Notes: generated from the sequence alone by a model not told the origin. 64,000 bases of DNA from Linnemannia schmuckeri (GCA_029449235.1 JANATG010000006.1:2604001-2668000); one strand, 5' to 3'; numbered from the stretch's first letter, positions 38,448-49,881 are shown. Translations and numbers: made by a program.

Positions 38448-39389
38448 ATCTTGTCGCTCTTCTCGCCTTTATTGGCTCTCGTCTCAGTCATTAATAAAAC
38501 ACACACGCACAACAGCCATGTTTTTGCATTGTCATGTATTGTGTAACTCCCAGGGATCATTTCATTACTCGCGTCTACTGTTTTGCAGCGCGAATATACG
38601 CCATCACAAGTTCGAGCGACGAAAACCAGAGAAGATTGGGCGGTACTTATGGCGATGGTAGGGGTAAGCACAGTTAGACCTGTGGGTTTTAAAGATGACA
38701 GGAAGAAGAAATGGTTAATGAGAAGGGGCAATATTTATGAAGGGAGGGTGACAGGACATGGGGAATCAGTCGTCAAAAGTCGCGACTTTTTTTTGGAAGG
38801 TTGTATTAAATTACTATGCGGAGATCTAGAAAACGGTTCGTAAAGAAGGAAAACCGTCCCTATGATGTGAAATAGATAAAACCCAGAAGTAGTAAGCTCG
38901 CGACTCAAGAAAAGTAAAAGTACGCGACATGATTTGGGATTAGATATATAAAAAAATGCGGTAGACGTCCAAGGCATGACTAATGAGGGGAAACACGTAC
39001 GCCAAGAGACAGATAAAGAGAAAGGAAGCCAAGAGGAACGGGTATGCAAGGAAAATTGTAATGATGGGAATGCTAGAGCAAATATGACAGAGAATGAATG
39101 AACGCGCGCCGATATTCCCTCTCTAGATCGGAGGTGATGAATCTTGGACGCTGTTCGCTAACTTCTGTAAATGGGAAGAAAGGCACGAAGAAACACCACG
39201 CGACGTGTCTCACCTCCGTAAGACAAAAATGATCTCAACATGACGTCGTGTCTCGCCAAGATACATCTTCGATGCCTTCTTTTTCTTTTAACCCTTTTTT
39301 TTTTTATTATTATTATTTTCTTTTCTATTCCCATCCAACACCTCCCTAACAAGAAAGCAAGCATCAACAACAACAAGAACAACAAAAAC
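38448..39389. other. Intergenic region, INTS3 to senescence-domain gene
   Basis: This stretch is the 3' flank of INTS3 followed by the leader of the next gene, which has a T-rich block at about 39290-39310 and a CAA-rich stretch just before the ATG. No coding region is supported. Confidence 0.45.
38493..38498 (+). terminator. Polyadenylation signal AATAAA of INTS3
   Basis: A canonical AATAAA lies 46 bp after the INTS3 stop codon on the same strand. Confidence 0.5.
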
Positions 39390-41413
39390 ATGTCAGCACA
39401 GCAACCCCCCGCGTACGACGAGGCTACAGATAACAAGCCCGCAGCCATGATCCAAGTCGTTCTCTCTATCCCCAACACAACCGTCTCCCAAGTCTCCAGT
39501 GCCACCGCCGTCAAGAAGTTCATCGGAAAGGGTGAGCTCAAAGTCTACTCCACCACCAACGTCTCCTCCGAAGGCTCCTCCACCTCACCAGCGTCAGCAG
39601 GAGCGGAGGTTACAAAAGGTCAACACACGACATTCATGACTCTGGAGACCAAAGATACTCCAACGGGATCTTACAAGAGTCTGATTACCCATCCTTTGCT
39701 GCCCAGTTCGACTGGTCAAAAAACTGGGGACCATACATGGAGGTTCTCTGTCCCCGGAAATGGCTTCTTGGAAGTTCATGTGCCCGAGTAAGTGTCTTGT
39801 CGTTGCTTTGTTTGTTTTTGATGGGAGAGGAGAGGAAAATTTTTTGATGGAAGTGGGTTTGATGATGAGCGATGATGAGCGAATCGACAACAAACTTTAT
39901 GTCATCGTCGCTTAAACTAACAGCTCCCATTTTCTCTCATTCCCTCTTCTTTCTATTTCGTTGTGGCCCGTGTGTCATAACTACTTGATACTTTTTATTA
40001 TCCGATAACAATGACGAAACCACAAACAGGACCTCAAAGGCGTCAGACATTGCGGCACTGGAAGACCTGCTCACAGACAGGATCGTATACACCAACCAGT
40101 ACCAGCTTCGGCACCAATTGGCTCTCGTTGACGATGTTGGCCAGATCTTTGGAGTGCTGGATAAAGAGGATGTCGAGGTCGAGGACGACGATAATGTCTC
40201 ACTCTCTGAGAATGCCAAGTCTCCTGTTGTTGTTGAGGCTATCGAAGCGCCCGATGAATCTGTGAGTTGTTGATTGTTGTTGTTTTTGTTTTCTGTTTTC
40301 TGTTTTTGTGGGGTGTTATGAAAGAGAGCACGGTGTCTTTTTTTTATTGTGGTGAGACCCGAAACCGACCTAAGCGAAAAAGGATACAGACAAAATGGAA
40401 GTAGATTTGCGCTGACCTCATGTGTCGAAAATTTACTTGTCTGTAGAGTGACAAGCCATTGCGACTCAAGATCTCGGTTCCCTCGGCTGACGATATGGCT
40501 GATTACCTGACAACTGCGTCGCAGTACTTTGGCGAGAGCATGATCAAGGGCGCCACCGTCGTCGCTGAAGGCATCACCACGTACGTCGTTTTTTTTTTCT
40601 TTTGTGCTTGTTACTTTGTCTCATGTTCTCATTCACGCCGATGCCCTTTTTGACGCTAACGAGCATGACTCGTTCTCTCTCCCTCTCACTCCCTCCAGAT
40701 CGAGCACCTACTTGAACTCAAAGATCCCAGAGACACAGAAACCACTCAGGATCTCACCCTTTATCAAGAATCGCATCCGCAACTTGACCTCCGTTAGCAG
40801 AGCAACCTTCTCGGTCACCAGCAAGCTCAAGTCCGCTCTTGTCAAGGGCGCCCTCAACTCGGGTTACAGAATCATCAAGTACTGGACCGCAAAGGACGAT
40901 CCAGAATCGTATTCAACCATGCAGAACATGGCCTATTCCATCCTCAACTCGGCCGGTGTCCTGATCCAAGCCGCAGAGGAATCCCTCGGTATCGTCACTG
41001 CCCCCGCCATCTCGGCAACCCAGGATTTGGCAGGACGTGCGTTAGGACCCGATGTCCGGGAATTGGTGACCGAGGCTCTGGAGGGGTTGAAGAACTTTAC
41101 ACTGGTGTACTTTGATGGGGCAGGAGTGTCGAGGAGAGCGTTCTTGCACACTTCAAGGATTGCGGCTCTGCAGACCGCGCAGGAGGTGAGGGAAGGCAAG
41201 ATCAAGATGAAGGAGCGCAAGAAGAATGCCGAGGAGCATGTCCAGAAATCGTTAAATATCTCGGTCCCTGCCTCTGCCCAGGCGGCTGCTGTTTCTGCGG
41301 GCGCTGCTGCGACTCATGCTAAGGAGCTGATCTTTAGTTACTTTGGTCGCGGCGAGGAAGCTCATGGGTCTACATCTAGTGCACCTGCGAAGGAGAAGAA
41401 GAAGGTCGACTAA
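39390..41413 (+). CDS. Senescence/spartin-domain protein
   Basis: Four exons (39390-39787, 40030-40261, 40447-40580, 40699-41413) give 492 residues. The N-terminal ~135 residues form a beta-rich unit (IQVVLSIPNTTVSQ, WRFSVPGNGFLEVHVPE). A helical/acidic segment follows (residues ~135-210). The C-terminal ~270 residues are a senescence-type domain rich in Ala/Gly helices: DYLTTASQYFGESMIKGATV, FSVTSKLKSALVKGALNSGY, SILNSAGVLIQAAEESLG. The family includes animal spartin (lipid-droplet turnover, endosomes) and plant early-senescence proteins. In fungi its role is poorly known, so I give only the fold-level name. The Lys-rich C-terminus (KEKKKVD) ends at TAA? no: the stop is the TAA at 41411-41413. 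Introns are short with GTAAGT/GTGAGT/GTACGT donors. Confidence 0.85.
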
Positions 41414-41447
41414 ATGGGGTTTTCTTTGTACTATTTCAGTTTAGAAA

Positions 41448-41453
41448 AATAAA
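41448..41453 (+). terminator. Polyadenylation signal AATAAA
   Basis: A canonical AATAAA is placed 35 bp after the stop of the senescence-domain gene. Confidence 0.5.
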
Positions 41454-42948
41454 TACGTCTGTACTTCACTGCCATCGATACTAGAAGTGCTTTTATTCTT
41501 GGTGATGAGGATATTGGCGGTGTGGATATAGCGGAAACAAGGACCATGCGAGTTTATTATGTGGGTCCATAGTGCATCACGATGGCACCATATCTCACTC
41601 ACTGTGACGAGTCAAAGAAAATGTATGACGAGGTGGGCGCAAATAGGTCCAGGCTCGTTTACTGCAGCGTAAAAGCGAGTGCTCCAAAGGGGTGGGAGGA
41701 AATACTAGAAAAATACAACAGTGGGTGAGCAAGGCAAGGACGAAGGAAGGGTATGTCTGTGTGTATGAGGAAGACGGGAAGAGAGGAAGGTAGGTAGTAG
41801 GGAGACTAGACTTGTATAGCACTTAGTCCCACTTTTTTGGCAAAACGATATGCTTCCTGAACTGGAAAAAAAAAGCAAAAAAAAATGAAAAAAAACCGCG
41901 GGGGGTAAGGCCTTTTTGTACTCGTTCGAAAGCCAGGAGGAAGGAGATTCGGTTGAACAATGATAAGATCATCAATGGCCGTTCGTCGGGCGTTAGTTGT
42001 CCCTGAGAGACAAGAGCATCGACGAATGAACGACGCTTGGGAACTCCTTGATGTTTTCCGGGGGAGGGGCGCGGATGTAAGTATGAATGGGTGGGTGCGG
42101 TATTTTTTTTCTTGTTGGCAGGTGATACGACGGGAGAGTCAATGTGCGCACTGCCCCCTAGTTTTTAGCGTTCTTTTTTCTCTTTTTTTTTTTTTTTTTT
42201 GCATTGCAAGGTGACATGCCCCTGACTTTTTTTTGTAAAGTCCCTGTGCACACACAAGAGTGAGATGACATTTGCATCGTGTTGCCTTCCCAGTGGCAAG
42301 GAAAGAGTACGCGCACACACAACAAACATGGAAGGAGAAAACTACCGCGCAAATAACAAAGCAAAATAAACCAATGGTGTGCGATGGTTTTCCGCTGCGC
42401 CATTGCAATACATCTCCATGGCTCAATTAGTCAAATGTGTGAGATCTCATATGCGCCTTCCTCTGTTGGCGCATAAATTGAGACTAGCCCTCCCATTCCC
42501 TTCTCTCTCTTTTTTTTTTCTTTCTTGCTTTTTTCCCTTTCCTCGCTTCCCGTCCCTTCATTCCTTCTCACATACCCCTCACACGCCCTTCACTCCTGTT
42601 TGCTGTTGAATCCTTTTTCTCCCCTTTTTTGTTTGTTTTGGACTGCTGGAGGTCCGTTCCATTTTTGCTCTTACTTTTTGCCTGTGTACAATATTGTTGT
42701 GTTTGAATGAATTTGAGCTCTTATTTTTTGGAGCATATTTAAGTTGTAGCAGTGCCACCAATTTTTGATCAATAAGCTTCATCCTTGTTCCCCCCTTTCT
42801 TGGCTATAGTAACAGCATAGACAGGAAAGAAGAGGGTGGCTTTGCATATTCATCTCCAGCCCTATCTCGCTTTTCCTTCATTTCGGCCGACGCGTCTTTT
42901 CCTTCCTCTTCCTTTTCTTTTTCCTATCATTCTCTTCCCTTCTCTTCC

Positions 42949-42957
42949 ATATAAAAG
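42949..42957 (+). promoter_or_regulatory. TATA box of the Gln-rich gene
   Basis: atataaaag lies 249 bp before the ATG at 43206 and just ahead of a C/T-rich stretch typical of fungal transcription starts. The leader would then be about 220 nt. Confidence 0.5.
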
Positions 42958-43205
42958 CATCCTTCTTTTCTTCTTTTCGCTCCTTCCTCTCTTTCTTCTC
43001 TTTCTTCTCTTTCTTTTCTTCCTTCCTGTTTTACTCCTCACCCTTATCCCATCGACATCATCTCATTCTCACTCACATCCATATTTAAAATAGCCTATCT
43101 CCCATCGACCTTTTCTTTTATTCATAGCACATCGTCCATCATCATCCATCATCCATCATCCATTGTCCATCACTCACTCACAAATACATAAACATATACC
43201 CCGCA

Positions 43206-46200
43206 ATGACCGCGATCAAACCATCCGCTGCGACACCATCAACGGATATACCCCGAAGATCCCGTGCCAATCCTCACTCGTCGCCTATCCTCATCAACCA
43301 ACAACAACGCTCTACTTCTTCTCCTTCACCTCCCATCTCTTCTTTTTCTCCTCCTCCTTCTCCTTCAGCTCTCCCTATCGCTCTCACCCACCCTCACGAT
43401 ACTACTACAACCACCACAAACGACAACGACACTACTACTACAAGTCAAGCCCCCAGCACAAACACTAGACGCAGCTACAACGATACACACCATCACCGCC
43501 CACACCACGTAGCCAAACAAGACCATCGAGGCAGACCATTCAAAAATAACATCAACCAGATCCACACTTACCCCTCCACCCACCATCGACACAACCATCC
43601 TCACCGCAGCACTAGCATTGCCAGCAGCAACAACAACAGCAACAGCAATAGCAGCTACAGTCGTAGAACCCACGTTCGCTGCCACAGCGCATCAGCCTAC
43701 TACGCTGGTCCAGCCGACCACGACAGAGTCATCCGCACCGCCAATGCCCATGCTCAAGCCGCTGCCTCTGGAATCCTCTCCCCTCGTCTACGCAACTCCC
43801 GATTACTACTATCTCCCAAGGGACAGCAGCCCCAACGACATTTACTCCGACAGCAACGACAGCAGCAACAGCAACAGCGACGATATCAGCAACAACAACA
43901 ACTACTACGGCCACTTTTATTTGGCCTTCCCCATCAGCTCCACCACCAACAACAAGAGCAAGAGAAACAAGAGCAGGAACACGAAGAACAGGAGCAGCAT
44001 CACACAAGTCGTCGAGGATCCTTGTACTCGATACTATTACCGTCCATCTCTCCCTCTTCATCAGTCTCTGTCGTCCCGCCTCTTGTCCTCCAACGATCAT
44101 CATCCATGCCGCTCGTCCATACCCGACCCCTAGAGAGGCAAGACCAGGAAGAATCAGCTGCAGCTGCATCAACTCTCCGGCGAACTCAACCATTTCCCCT
44201 TCAGCCTCCCTTCTATCGACTACTACAACAATCACCACAGTCGCGGCGACAACAACAGCAACAGCGTCACCAGAATCTAGAGTCAGAGTCGGATCACGAT
44301 CAGGACAAACCTTTTAACGAATCTCCACCTGATCCGCGTCTGATCAGTCAGAAACTATTGCAGTGGCAAGAGCACCAAGAGCACAAGAAGCGGCAGGAGG
44401 AGCAGAGACAAATGCAGGCCTTTCGGATCAAAAAATTCTCGGACTCTAATACCGATCTCGATTATCGGCCGCTGGTTACGTCGGTTTTCAAGGAGGGATT
44501 TCAGGAACACTGGGGTGATCCCATTGTGGAGCATCAGCGGGAGGAAGGCTGGGAGGAGGAGGATGGACAGCAGCAGAACCCGAGACGCAGCAACATTCAG
44601 CAGGATGATCGTGATATAGATGTGACAGGATCAAGTCACGAACCTAACAGCAACAACCTTTGGAAAGAACAGCGGCAGCGGCAACAACAGCTGGCTCAAG
44701 AGCAAGATATGATGGAGACCGACAGTGTTATGGAGACGGATAAAATTGACGATTGCGATGATGAAGGGGATGGGGATGAAGAGATGGACCCGTACACAAG
44801 GTTGCAGCGCGCTCGAAAGGCCAAGGAGGACGCCATGAAGGATTATCAGAAGGCAGGACGAAACCTTCAACGAGCTCAGGAACGGGAGGAGGCGATCATG
44901 TTCGAGTACGAGACTGAATTGATTGAAGTCGAGGTTGGTTCCAGTGTCAGTCAACAGCATCATCGTCATCGCAGACATGGACATGAACTTGAACATCACC
45001 AACAGTGCCTTTCTTCGCCACTCGCCCAACATCAGCAGCGGCAGCAACAAATGGAAGAACGAGAAAGGAATTCGTCACCTACAACAACAGCAGCGGCGGC
45101 AGCAGCGGCGGCCACCTTCCAGGCCCAGGACGATAACAACAACGAGGCCATGGCAAACTCACAGATTGTCCCGCAGGTCGGCGACACACCGTCGGTCATG
45201 AGCGAGACTCCTCATGCAGTCATAGCGCCAATGCCATTGTTACCAGTATCGACACGTTCTGAATCTGTCCCAAGGCGAGCTCTGTCACCTATGGTGACGA
45301 TAACTACGACAGCAGAGAATCAGGTCCCGAATCAGACGAGGAGTGGGAGCCAAGACCGGAGTCGGAGCCAGAGCGTGGCCAATAATGAGCTTCAACTTCC
45401 ACCCATCTCTCCTCACCTTCGGCATCATTTCAGCTCACCGCGTGTAAAGATCGAGTCTGAGGAGCTTGACGAGCCGTTTTTCAAGAAGCATACCCTTGAT
45501 GGCGGTGGTGGTGTCATAGGATCAGATGACGTTAGCAAGAGTCGGCGGGGACCCAAGTATAAAGACTATGATGTCACGATCGTAATCCCAAGCTCAATTG
45601 GATCCTCTGATATCGGCATGAGCGGACAGCCCGAGTCGAGCAACGCGCAAGAACGGCGAGAACAAGCAGGGAAGCAGGAGCGTCGCCTTCCTGACAAATG
45701 GCGATCTCCTACACCTATGCCACGTTCCATGCATGCGAGGCGAGAAGCAACAAGGCGCCCACAAGAAATGTCGTGGGAGTCCACCCGTCCACCTCTAAGG
45801 TTCGGACCAGGAGGACCAAAAACAGCAAAGGTACTGCCAGTCGATCTTTTTGGAGGGCGGGGCGGGTCCTCACAACAACAACAACCACGACAACAACACT
45901 ACCGACAACATGGCTCGTCGTCTTTTCGACCTGTGTTGTTGTCGCCCAGATCGTCGGTACCTCGACCGAGGCCGTATCCGCCACCATCCGTCTCACAAAC
46001 ACGACGGGCTTCCCAGGTCCAGTCTCAGGTACCAGTAGGAGTGGGGCTTCCATTGAATTTTTTTACGCAGGGGATGCCAATGCGACCAGCTCAACCTTCA
46101 TCATCATTATCGTCATCACATCAGCAGCAGCAAGGTCAAGATCAAGGCCAGGGGCAGTCATCACCCTTGATGGCGCCACCTATCAACCAAGCAGCATCTG

Positions 46201-46694
46201 CTGCCTCCGCATTCACAGGCCCAGCAGCGCCTACACCACGCTACATCAATGCACATCGACATCCACATCCGCAGGGGCCATCTACTTGGCGACTCCCAGA
46301 ATTTATGGACGAGAACGGACACCCATACCCTACAGTGGTTTTTTACACACACATTGATCGAGTGGATCACTTTTATCACCAGCATTATCCCGCGACATCA
46401 ACTACTTCGACAGCTTCACGGTCACGGGATGTTTCGGTGTCTCCCAGGTCGGCGCAGACTTCTCCGAATTTTTTTGCCAGGCGTTCTGGGGGTGGTGGTG
46501 AGAGGATGGAGGATGTTCGTGATGGTGGGGGAGAGGGGTATGAGGATATGGCGATCGATGGTGAGTATCATCATCAACAGCAACAGCGGCAGGGGCGGAG
46601 TCGGACGACCAGCCGTCAGGCGGATCGTGATGAAAGACAAGAAGATAGACGCGAACGTAAACCTCGTGCTAAGAGCGAATCCTTTCAATTCTAA
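43206..46694 (+). CDS. Large Gln/Ser-rich protein of unknown function
   Basis: A single open frame of 1162 codons runs from an ATG in a good context (ccgcaATG) to TAA. Most of it is low complexity: Ser/Pro, Thr/Asn, then many Gln runs. Ordered-looking islands are: ~415-440 (FRIKKFSDSNTDLDYRPLVT); ~528-575, a charged heptad-like stretch likely to be a coiled coil (LQRARKAKEDAMKDYQKAGR); ~780-800 (GPKYKDYDVTIVIPSS); and ~1012-1062 with STWRLPEFMDENGHPYPTVV. The last ~40 residues are Arg/Glu/Asp-rich. The composition resembles fungal transcription co-regulators, but no DNA-binding or catalytic motif is visible, so no function is given. It is tail to tail with REXO2, 135 bp apart. Confidence 0.75.
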   Translation: MTAIKPSAATPSTDIPRRSRANPHSSPILINQQQRSTSSPSPPISSFSPPPSPSALPIALTHPHDTTTTTTNDNDTTTTSQAPSTNTRRSYNDTHHHRPHHVAKQDHRGRPFKNNINQIHTYPSTHHRHNHPHRSTSIASSNNNSNSNSSYSRRTHVRCHSASAYYAGPADHDRVIRTANAHAQAAASGILSPRLRNSRLLLSPKGQQPQRHLLRQQRQQQQQQRRYQQQQQLLRPLLFGLPHQLHHQQQEQEKQEQEHEEQEQHHTSRRGSLYSILLPSISPSSSVSVVPPLVLQRSSSMPLVHTRPLERQDQEESAAAASTLRRTQPFPLQPPFYRLLQQSPQSRRQQQQQRHQNLESESDHDQDKPFNESPPDPRLISQKLLQWQEHQEHKKRQEEQRQMQAFRIKKFSDSNTDLDYRPLVTSVFKEGFQEHWGDPIVEHQREEGWEEEDGQQQNPRRSNIQQDDRDIDVTGSSHEPNSNNLWKEQRQRQQQLAQEQDMMETDSVMETDKIDDCDDEGDGDEEMDPYTRLQRARKAKEDAMKDYQKAGRNLQRAQEREEAIMFEYETELIEVEVGSSVSQQHHRHRRHGHELEHHQQCLSSPLAQHQQRQQQMEERERNSSPTTTAAAAAAAATFQAQDDNNNEAMANSQIVPQVGDTPSVMSETPHAVIAPMPLLPVSTRSESVPRRALSPMVTITTTAENQVPNQTRSGSQDRSRSQSVANNELQLPPISPHLRHHFSSPRVKIESEELDEPFFKKHTLDGGGGVIGSDDVSKSRRGPKYKDYDVTIVIPSSIGSSDIGMSGQPESSNAQERREQAGKQERRLPDKWRSPTPMPRSMHARREATRRPQEMSWESTRPPLRFGPGGPKTAKVLPVDLFGGRGGSSQQQQPRQQHYRQHGSSSFRPVLLSPRSSVPRPRPYPPPSVSQTRRASQVQSQVPVGVGLPLNFFTQGMPMRPAQPSSSLSSSHQQQQGQDQGQGQSSPLMAPPINQAASAASAFTGPAAPTPRYINAHRHPHPQGPSTWRLPEFMDENGHPYPTVVFYTHIDRVDHFYHQHYPATSTTSTASRSRDVSVSPRSAQTSPNFFARRSGGGGERMEDVRDGGGEGYEDMAIDGEYHHQQQQRQGRSRTTSRQADRDERQEDRRERKPRAKSESFQF

Positions 46695-46701
46695 CTCCAC
46701 A

Positions 46702-46707
46702 AATAAA
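46702..46707 (+). terminator. Polyadenylation signal AATAAA of the Gln-rich gene
   Basis: AATAAA lies within 15 bp after the stop codon and runs into an A tract. The proximity makes it a likely but unproven signal. Confidence 0.35.
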
Positions 46708-46829
46708 AAAAAAAAACCACAACCTTCACACCTCCCCTCGATTACTATGCAAATGCAGATATGTACAAGTTTTTATGTTTCCCCCTTCCTTTCGTTCTTT
46801 CCTGCTCCTGTCTCCTACATGTAGTAATC

Positions 46830-47599
46830 CTAGTTCTTAAAGACAGAAGACCGATAATACTTCAACTCGCCAATCGACTCCTTAATATCATCCAACGCCC
46901 GATGAGACTCCTTCTTCTTTGGTACCGCCGCAAACTCCAGGGGGAACCATCTCCGCGCAAGCTCCTTGACCGTCGAAACATCCACAATCCTGTAGTGCAA
47001 ATGATCAATAATGGGTTGCATCTCACGCTCGAGAAAGACTTTATCAGCGTGGACACTGTTTCCGGCCAAGATGCCGTGTCGAGGTGTGGGGATGTGGGTC
47101 TGGATGAATTGGAGGACTTGGCTGCAGGCTTCTGAGGTTGAGATGCGGGAGGCGAGGACTGAGGCTGTCAATCCTGACTATTGTGGTGGACGAGGGTAGG
47201 AGGGAGGAGAGGGGGAGGGGGGGGGAGATGTTAGTGACGCATATGAAATTGAAATTTGAAGGCGACGACAGAGGTGAAAAATAGACTTACGGCACCGTGA
47301 TGGTCGATACACCATTGGTTCATGTTATCCATGACCTCCTTGGGCTGGTGAATAATCAGATTAGGGCCCTCGGCGATGATGTTGAGGTCATCGTCAGTGA
47401 TGATGACTGCAATCTCGATGAGCTTGTCGGTTGCCGAGAGACCAGTCATTTCACAGTCGATCCAGACCAATGAAGGTTTCTCTTGTTGTTTGTGTGCCAT
47501 GGTTGTTGTTGGTCTCCTTACTTGTGCGATGTATGTCCTGTTAATCCAGTTGGTCCTGTTGCGCGTGAGAAGGTTTGGCAGAAAAACACGGCGAAGCAT
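46830..47599 (-). CDS. REX2: Oligoribonuclease (REXO2/Orn), DEDDh 3'-5' exoribonuclease
   Basis: Two exons (47599-47291, 47177-46830) give 218 residues. The DEDDh motifs are all present: WIDCEMTGL (Exo I, Asp and Glu), LAGNSVHADKVFLEREM (Exo II), HYRIVDVSTVKELARRWFP and SHRALDDIKESI (Exo III with His and Asp). These enzymes finish RNA decay by degrading oligonucleotides of 2-5 nt. The first ~33 residues (MLRRVFLPNLLTRNRTNWIN) are Arg-rich, without acidic residues, and look like a mitochondrial targeting peptide. A second ATG at residue 34 (MAHKQQEKPS) would give a cytosolic form, as with human REXO2. The gene is divergent from TCTP with only 268 bp between the starts. Confidence 0.95.
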
Positions 47600-47867
47600 A
47601 ACGACCTAAAAAAAATGTAGCGCCCAGAAAAGAACCAACCAGATGAAGGTGGCAAGAGAACAGGTTGAGAAAAGCATTATTTCCTGTCGTTTAAGTATCT
47701 ATTTCCATGCGCTAAATCTTACAGTCATGGAAATAGTGCGAATCGCAAGTTTAATAAGCATCGTTTTGGGTCTCCGGCCCTTTTTCTGTTATCCGCAAAG
47801 GCTGAAAATTTTTTTTTCGTCCCTTTTCTTCACCACACTCAATCCCCACCACACACACTCATCAACC
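47600..47867. promoter_or_regulatory. Divergent promoter region of REXO2 and TCTP
   Basis: 268 bp between two start codons on opposite strands. The TCTP side ends in a C-rich/CA-rich leader (caatccccaccacacacactc) as in highly expressed fungal genes. No clear TATA box is seen. Confidence 0.5.
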
Positions 47868-49042
47868 ATGCTTATTTACCAGGATATCATCACCGGGTAG
47901 GTCTCCTCATCAAACGGGTGCTGCTAATCCCTCTCACAATCCTTTGCTCTTACTCTACGTGCAGAGTATAATACGGCACCTGAAATTGCGAAAGAAGAGA
48001 ACAAGAACGGAAAGAGGGGAGATGTCAACAACCACAGACAGTAAAGAGCAAAGTGAAAGCAGGGCATGGACATAAACATACGCACTGCTCCTTGTCCGCC
48101 GTCAACGCAGTTACCGCAGTCCGCTTATCGGCCTTCTCGGAACGACAACGTTGATGTGCGTATGTGCGTGTGTCTTGATATGAGCCAGGCAGGACCAAAG
48201 GGGCAGGACAAGACGGACAACCTCAGGCACAATAGCGCCATACGATATCAATTTTTACCGTGCATTCTTTGGAACCCACTTCCCCTGGTCAATTGCAGCA
48301 CGTTTTTCTTTCCTCAAGAATCATACGATCCCCTCCACAGTCTTCATACCCCGCACTTCTCGCCGATCTAATAGTACCTTGTTTTCTAACGCCTCGACTT
48401 CTCTTTTTAACTTGTGATCCTTCTAATAGCGACGAGCTCTTCTCTGATGCTTTCGACGTCAAGGAGGTTGGCGGTGTCTACGAGGTTGAGTGCGCCATGA
48501 TCAACGTCAAGGAGGGTGCTGATGTCGATATTGGAGCTAACGCTTCCGCTGAGGAGGCCGATGAGGCTCTTGAGGATGGTGTCATCACCGTCAACAACGT
48601 TGTCTACTCCTTCCGTCTCCAGTCCACCAGCTTTGACAAGAAGGGCTACACCACCTACATCAAGGGTTACCTCAAGCAGCTCAAGGCCGAGAAGAAGCTC
48701 TCCGACGAGGCTGAGGTCAAGGCCTACGAGGCTGAGATGACCACTGAGGTTAAGAAGATCCTCGCTAACTTCAAGGACTACGAGGTAAGACTATAACGAT
48801 GACATTGATCGTTCTTTTTTGGTTCTAGAGATAAAAATATTCAGTTCGCAAGTTTTATGCATGGTTTTGATCCTTTTTAACGTTCTGGTTTACCAATTGT
48901 CCTATTTTGCCCTACTTTATAGTTCTACGTCGGAGAGTCCATGAACCCCGAGGGTGCCGTTATGCTCCTCAACTACCGCGAGGATGGTGTCACCCCCTAC
49001 TTCACCGTCTTCAAGCACGCCGTCAAGACCATGAAGGTCTAA
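47868..49042 (+). CDS. TMA19: Translationally controlled tumour protein (TCTP)
   Basis: Three exons (47868-47896, 48430-48784, 48923-49042) give 167 residues, the normal family size. The start MLIYQDIITG is joined over a 533-nt first intron to DELFSDAFDVKEV. The TCTP signatures are visible: GANASAEEADE, VVYSFRLQSTSFDKKGYTTY, a helical hairpin LKQLKAEKKLSDEAEVKAYE and the C-terminal FYVGESMNPEGAVMLLNYRE. TCTP binds ribosomes and the eEF1A exchange cycle and is highly expressed; yeast calls it TMA19. Codon use is strongly biased to C/G-ending codons (AAG, GAG, CTC), fitting high expression. The unusually long first intron may carry transcription-enhancing sequence, which is inference. Confidence 0.96.
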
Positions 49043-49863
49043 ATTGGAAGGAGCTTGTCTGTTCTCTCTCTTTCTATCGGTGTCTTGTTCATTTTTTCTT
49101 CCGTCAGCTAGATAATAAACTTCATTGCATTGGAAAAATTCTCTTTTCTGACAACCCAGACGTCTCCTTATTTCAGCTACATGTCCTAATATCCTCAGCT
49201 TTGTTTTGGCCCATTCGTGCGACTGACGAGATCCGGAATACTGATTTTTTGTTATTTCGCGGGTAAAGAGAGTGGTTTAAGCTTATGCTAGAGAGCTCAA
49301 TAAGAATAGACTGAATTGACAAAAAATGCCGGAGCGGAATGGCGGATGCGTAGAACAGCGATCTTTTTTTTTTCCTCACTTTACTGGATCTAAAGTCCGC
49401 ATGTGTGACAGAAGGTTCTTTTGAAAAGACCTGTTGTGTCATCTTTCCTCTGCCGTCCTCTCTCTCGCATTGGTCCTCATGGATCCTTGGAGGGTAATGA
49501 AAAGCTGAAGTAAAGTGAGAAAGCTTAATATGTACGGATGATTGAAGAGAGGAACGTTAGAGCTATCTTAAACGCATTTTTTCATAGCCCAGCCGTTCAT
49601 CATTGTTATTTTTTGTGCGCAAAATGAGCCGGAATGAGGGTCAATACTTTGTGCATGAATCCACCAAGGGTCTGAATCACTTGTAACCCGCTTCTTTTGC
49701 TTGAACAAAAAATAAGAACAGAAGGACGCATGTTCGCGTTTCCCTTGTTCTGCTCTCCTTCCTCTCCCTGCCTCACCTCTCACCACAATGGCTTGACTGC
49801 CCCCCCCTCCCCCCGCCTTCACGACTTCCACAGCTACGGTAAGGGCCCTGAAACCCGCGATTC
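49043..49863. other. Intergenic region up to the LINE insertion
   Basis: This is the 3' flank of TCTP followed by unique-looking sequence up to the target-site duplication at 49864. No gene is supported; short C-rich runs lie at 49800-49815. Confidence 0.45.
49114..49119 (+). terminator. Polyadenylation signal AATAAA of TCTP
   Basis: AATAAA lies 72 bp beyond the TCTP stop, after a T-rich stretch. Confidence 0.5.
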
Positions 49864-49881
49864 TGTTCCTGGCTTGCTTAG
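49864..49881. repeat. Target-site duplication, left copy
   Basis: tgttcctggcttgcttag is repeated exactly at 55238-55255. It directly precedes the T-run that is the minus-strand poly(A) tail of the LINE. Confidence 0.95.

Larger units (their letters stand above)
41414..43205. other. Long intergenic region before the Gln-rich gene
   Basis: 1.8 kb without a supportable gene. It contains T- and A-runs (about 41868-41895, 42180-42200), then a strongly pyrimidine-rich leader from 42860 to 43200 with short catccat repeats at about 43137-43170. Confidence 0.5.

Noticed and set aside
41595..42710. Short frames on both strands in the 1.8-kb gap
   Set aside because: T/C-rich composition only; no motif, no splice sites and no TATA/ATG arrangement.
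43365..46053. Minus- and plus-strand alternative frames across the Gln-rich gene
   Set aside because: They are low-complexity shadows (Val/Ala or Thr/Ser runs) caused by CAA/CAG and AAC repeats.
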